Positions 61,511 through 64,000 of a stretch of 64,000 nucleotides of DNA are shown piece after piece. The notes beneath the pieces were generated by a model. The model was not told the origin of the DNA, made no database searches, and was given only the letters and a program-made list of their open reading frames with translations. The stretch is from Eubacteriales bacterium (lineage in GTDB: Bacteria; Bacillota; Clostridia; Lachnospirales; Lachnospiraceae): the NCBI GenBank assembly GCA_030536755.1, contig JAUNPJ010000003.1, positions 25,949 through 89,948 on the forward strand. The letters run 5' to 3'. Position numbers and translations under genes: made by a program. How positions within the stretch are numbered: the stretch's first letter is position 1; every line of letters begins with the position of its first letter.

Positions 61511-63691
61511 TTATAATTTGATTTTGGAAAGTGCATCGGCGAAGGCGTTGTTGAGCGGCTCTTCCTTCTGCTTTTTGAGGTATCTCTGCACATCTTTTTT
61601 GGAGACACCGGCGCCCTCCTTTTCTCGGCGAGCTTTGAAAGCCGACATTTTTTCTTTGTGTCCGCAGGTATTGCAGACAAACATTTCTTCCTCGCCTTTT
61701 TTGATGATTTCCATCTTCTTATGGCAATTTGGGCAGCGGGCGTTGGACAGCCTTGCAATGGTCTCTCGATAACCGCACTCACGGTCCTGGCAGACGAGAA
61801 GGCGGGCATTTTTGCCATTGACAGCAAGCATTGGCTTTCCGCAGTTCGGACATTTTTTGCTCGTCAGATTGTCATGACGGAACGTGCCTGTGCCTGTCTT
61901 GATCTGGGAAATCAGTTCTTCCGTATAGCCTTCGATGTCATGCAGGAATACGTCTTTTTTGAGAGTGCCTTTCGCAATTTTGCCAAGTTTCATCTCCCAG
62001 TCGGCGGTCAGTTCCGGCTTTTTGAGATCTTCCGGCACCAGCTCCAGAAGCTGTTTTGCCTTGGATGTGATGTGGATTTCCTGCCCTCTTTTTTCCATTA
62101 AGAAAGAATTGAATAATTTCTCGATGATGTCGGCGCGGGTTGCCACAGTGCCGAGTCCGCCTGTCTCGCCCAGTGTTTTTGCTGCCTTTGCATCGTGGGA
62201 TTCCATGTATTTTACGGGATTTTCCATCGCAGACAACAGGGTAGCCTCGTTGAAATAAGCGGGCGGTTTTGTCTTGCCGGTCGTTAGGTTGATGCGGTCG
62301 ATCGGATATTTTTCTCCCTGCTTCATTGAGGGGAGTGTCTGATCCTTTAATGTGTTTTCTTCCGTGTCATCCTCCTCGGCAGAAGCTTCATATACTTCCT
62401 TCCATCCGGCATACAGCACAGTCTTGCCTTTTGCAACGAAAGTCTCACCTTCCACAGATGCTTTGAGCGAAGTCTGTTCATATTCAAATGGCGGGTACAG
62501 AACACTGAGGAAACGGCGTACGACCAGGTCGTAGATTTTTCGCTCCTCGTTTGTCATGTGGTCGAGCTGAACAAATTGTTCCGTCGGGATGATTGCGTGG
62601 TGGTCGCTGACTTTCTTGTCGTCCACAAAGGACTTACTGGTCTTGAGCGGTTTCATGATCAAAGGGCCTGCCAGCTTTTTGTAAGGGCCAACACCGCAGG
62701 CTTTCAGACGTTCTTTCAGGGTTGGAACGACATCGGAGCCGATGTAGCGGGAATCGGTGCGAGGGTAGGTCAGCACTTTATGGTTCTCGTAGAGTCTCTG
62801 CATGATATTCAGCGTTTCTTTCGCGGAAAAACCAAAACGGCGGTTGGCATCCCTCTGAAGCTCTGTCAGGTCATATAATCCTGGCGCGTATGTTTTTTTA
62901 GCAGTCTTGTCTACCTTCTGAATCTCCAGTGAATGACCGTTTATGTTATTCATGATGCTGTTGATGCGGTCTTTGGAAAAAGAACGGTAGCCGCCGCTTT
63001 TGGTATCCTGCCAGGTCCAGGTGATTCCACCTGCTGTGCAGGTGATGCCGTAATATTCTTCTGGCTTGAATTTTCGGATTTCTTCTTCGCGTTTGGCAAT
63101 CATGGCAAGGGTTGGTGTCTGCACACGTCCGCAGGAAAGCTGGGCGTTGTGCTTGCAGGTCAGTGCTCTTGTGGCGTTGATGCCGACGAGCCAGTCCGCC
63201 TCGGCGCGGGATACGGCGGCTGCATAAAGATTGTTGTAATTTCTGCCGTCCTGCAAATGGGCAAAGCCTTCGCGGATGGCTTTGTCGGTCACGGAAGAAA
63301 TCCAGAGACGTTTGATTGGTTTGCGGCAGTTGGCTTTTTCCAGAATCCAGCGTGCGACCAGTTCACCTTCGCGTCCGGCATCGGTGGCGATGATGATTTC
63401 GTTGACATCTTTGCGGTAGAGCTGTGTCTTGACGGCGTTGTACTGTTTGGCAGTCTGTTTAATCACGACAAGCTCCATCTTTTTCGGAAGCATGGGCAGA
63501 TTTTCCATTTTCCATTCTTTGTATTTTTTATCGTAGCCTTCCGGATCTGCCAGGGTCACAAGATGCCCGAGCGCCCAGGTGACAACGTATTTGTCACCCT
63601 CCAGTGCGCCGTTAATCTTTTTGGAGCATTTCAATACACGGGCGATGTCGCGGGCAACGGAAGGCTTTTCTGCAATCACTAATGATTTCAT
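61511..63691 (-). CDS. topB: DNA topoisomerase III
   Basis: This 726-residue type IA topoisomerase relaxes or decatenates DNA via a covalent tyrosine link. The TOPRIM motif IATDAGREGELVARWIL near 101-117, the active-site region LTYPRTDSRYIGSD with the catalytic tyrosine, and HHAIIPTEQ are intact. The C-terminus carries two zinc ribbons (CPNCGKPM...CQDRECGY and CPNCHKKM...CNTCGHKE) followed by a lysine-rich tail. Length fits clostridial TopB. TGGAGG precedes the ATG. The repeat at 63741-63907 lies 50 bp upstream. Confidence 0.95.
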   Translation of the reverse strand: MKSLVIAEKPSVARDIARVLKCSKKINGALEGDKYVVTWALGHLVTLADPEGYDKKYKEWKMENLPMLPKKMELVVIKQTAKQYNAVKTQLYRKDVNEIIIATDAGREGELVARWILEKANCRKPIKRLWISSVTDKAIREGFAHLQDGRNYNNLYAAAVSRAEADWLVGINATRALTCKHNAQLSCGRVQTPTLAMIAKREEEIRKFKPEEYYGITCTAGGITWTWQDTKSGGYRSFSKDRINSIMNNINGHSLEIQKVDKTAKKTYAPGLYDLTELQRDANRRFGFSAKETLNIMQRLYENHKVLTYPRTDSRYIGSDVVPTLKERLKACGVGPYKKLAGPLIMKPLKTSKSFVDDKKVSDHHAIIPTEQFVQLDHMTNEERKIYDLVVRRFLSVLYPPFEYEQTSLKASVEGETFVAKGKTVLYAGWKEVYEASAEEDDTEENTLKDQTLPSMKQGEKYPIDRINLTTGKTKPPAYFNEATLLSAMENPVKYMESHDAKAAKTLGETGGLGTVATRADIIEKLFNSFLMEKRGQEIHITSKAKQLLELVPEDLKKPELTADWEMKLGKIAKGTLKKDVFLHDIEGYTEELISQIKTGTGTFRHDNLTSKKCPNCGKPMLAVNGKNARLLVCQDRECGYRETIARLSNARCPNCHKKMEIIKKGEEEMFVCNTCGHKEKMSAFKARREKEGAGVSKKDVQRYLKKQKEEPLNNAFADALSKIKL

Positions 63692-63740
63692 AATTTTAAA
63701 TCCTCCAGTTTTCGGTATGATTTTACATTTTTATCAATTC

Positions 63741-63907
63741 CTGTTTGTTGAGTTGTATGTGCACCACTTTCCTGGTCAACGGAACACTTTCAAACGGCAG
63801 GGTTTGGCTTGGGGCTTCCGAACAGCCATTTGCACAGGGAAGGCTTTCCACATCAAGTGCGATCTCTCCGCTTGTGCAGGCAACCTGTTGATTTTCTTGT
63901 TTGGCTG
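63741..63907 (-). repeat. 167-bp dispersed repeat, copy 2
   Basis: This is the reverse complement of the element at 21146-21313, about 95% identical by eye. Read on the minus strand it gives an open frame (CTSGEIALDVESLPCANG...) ending with a stop at 63723, without an ATG; the frame begins after a TGA at about 63953. The remaining 93 bases to the window edge continue open-looking in places but show nothing I recognise. No transposase is present. Confidence 0.8.
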
Positions 63908-64000
63908 CGCCGCCTATGGATTGCTTTTCAAACGAACTCGCGCCTTGCGCTCAAACAGTGTTTTCAAAGCAATCGCTCTGCTCGCCAAGCCTGCGAAAAT

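Noticed and set aside
62933-63682. 249-codon frame opposite topB
   Set aside because: It lies wholly within the conserved TOPRIM/active-site region of topB and has no family resemblance.

Overview
The window looks like chromosomal DNA of a Gram-positive anaerobic gut Firmicute of the family Lachnospiraceae (Blautia/Ruminococcus/Dorea-type; the genus is not determined). The reasons are moderate GC content, strong AGGAGG-type ribosome binding sites, A/T-rich intergenic DNA with U-tract terminators, a clostridial-type Tad pilus locus, NADP-type glutamate dehydrogenase, a RACo-like activator, a bacteriohemerythrin and dispersed palindromes of a kind I associate with this family. No rRNA, tRNA, CRISPR array or replication origin was seen.

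Layout. 1-6.3 kb: an RraA-fold enzyme diverges from a LysR regulator, followed by 5-oxoprolinase pxpBCA and a glutamate/dicarboxylate:cation symporter, i.e. pyroglutamate/glutamate acquisition. 6.4-13.1 kb: three tightly coupled genes of unknown role: a 1536-residue protein combining an HD domain, helical repeats, a NadD-like nucleotidyltransferase and a PRTase-like loop; a lactate/malate dehydrogenase-like protein; and a cysteine-rich flavodoxin-fold protein. 13.2-16.7 kb: aminotransferase, glutamate dehydrogenase and D-2-hydroxyacid dehydrogenase, a logical amino acid to keto acid to hydroxy acid module. 16.8-19.4 kb: a PPDK-N-type ATP-grasp protein lacking the rest of PEP synthase. 19.4-21.3 kb: a decayed strip (60-bp palindrome, ATPase pseudogene, cut DUF4179 gene, 168-bp dispersed repeat). 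21.3-24.8 kb: RACo-like ASKHA protein and a beta-helix lipoprotein with Pro/Asp/Gly/Glu repeats.

24.9-34.1 kb: a complete Tad (type IVc) pilus operon with two prepilin peptidases, TadZ, TadA, TadB, TadC, Flp pilin, several TadE-like/pseudopilin proteins and an FHA protein. 34.1-41.8 kb: housekeeping and signalling genes (rhomboid protease, orphan histidine kinase, HIT protein, ECF sigma factor, MurG, DUF4367 protein, beta-CASP nuclease, TSCPD protein), plus a 143-bp inverted-repeat element and a stretch of hairpins that may be a structured RNA.

41.9-50.5 kb: an RpiR-controlled catabolic operon (zinc alcohol dehydrogenase, DhnA/LsrF-type aldolase, FGGY kinase, TRAP transporter, second copy of the hydroxyacid dehydrogenase), with identical palindromic operators before the regulator and the operon; an MTA/SAH nucleosidase follows. 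52.5-55.0 kb: a LytTR two-component operon in which the kinase functions seem split between two proteins. 55.2-64 kb: a 5'-truncated Ig-like surface protein, an AAA-ATPase/PD-(D/E)XK protein, bacteriohemerythrin, a TrpB2-type tryptophan synthase beta chain, topoisomerase III, and the second copy of the dispersed repeat at the right edge.
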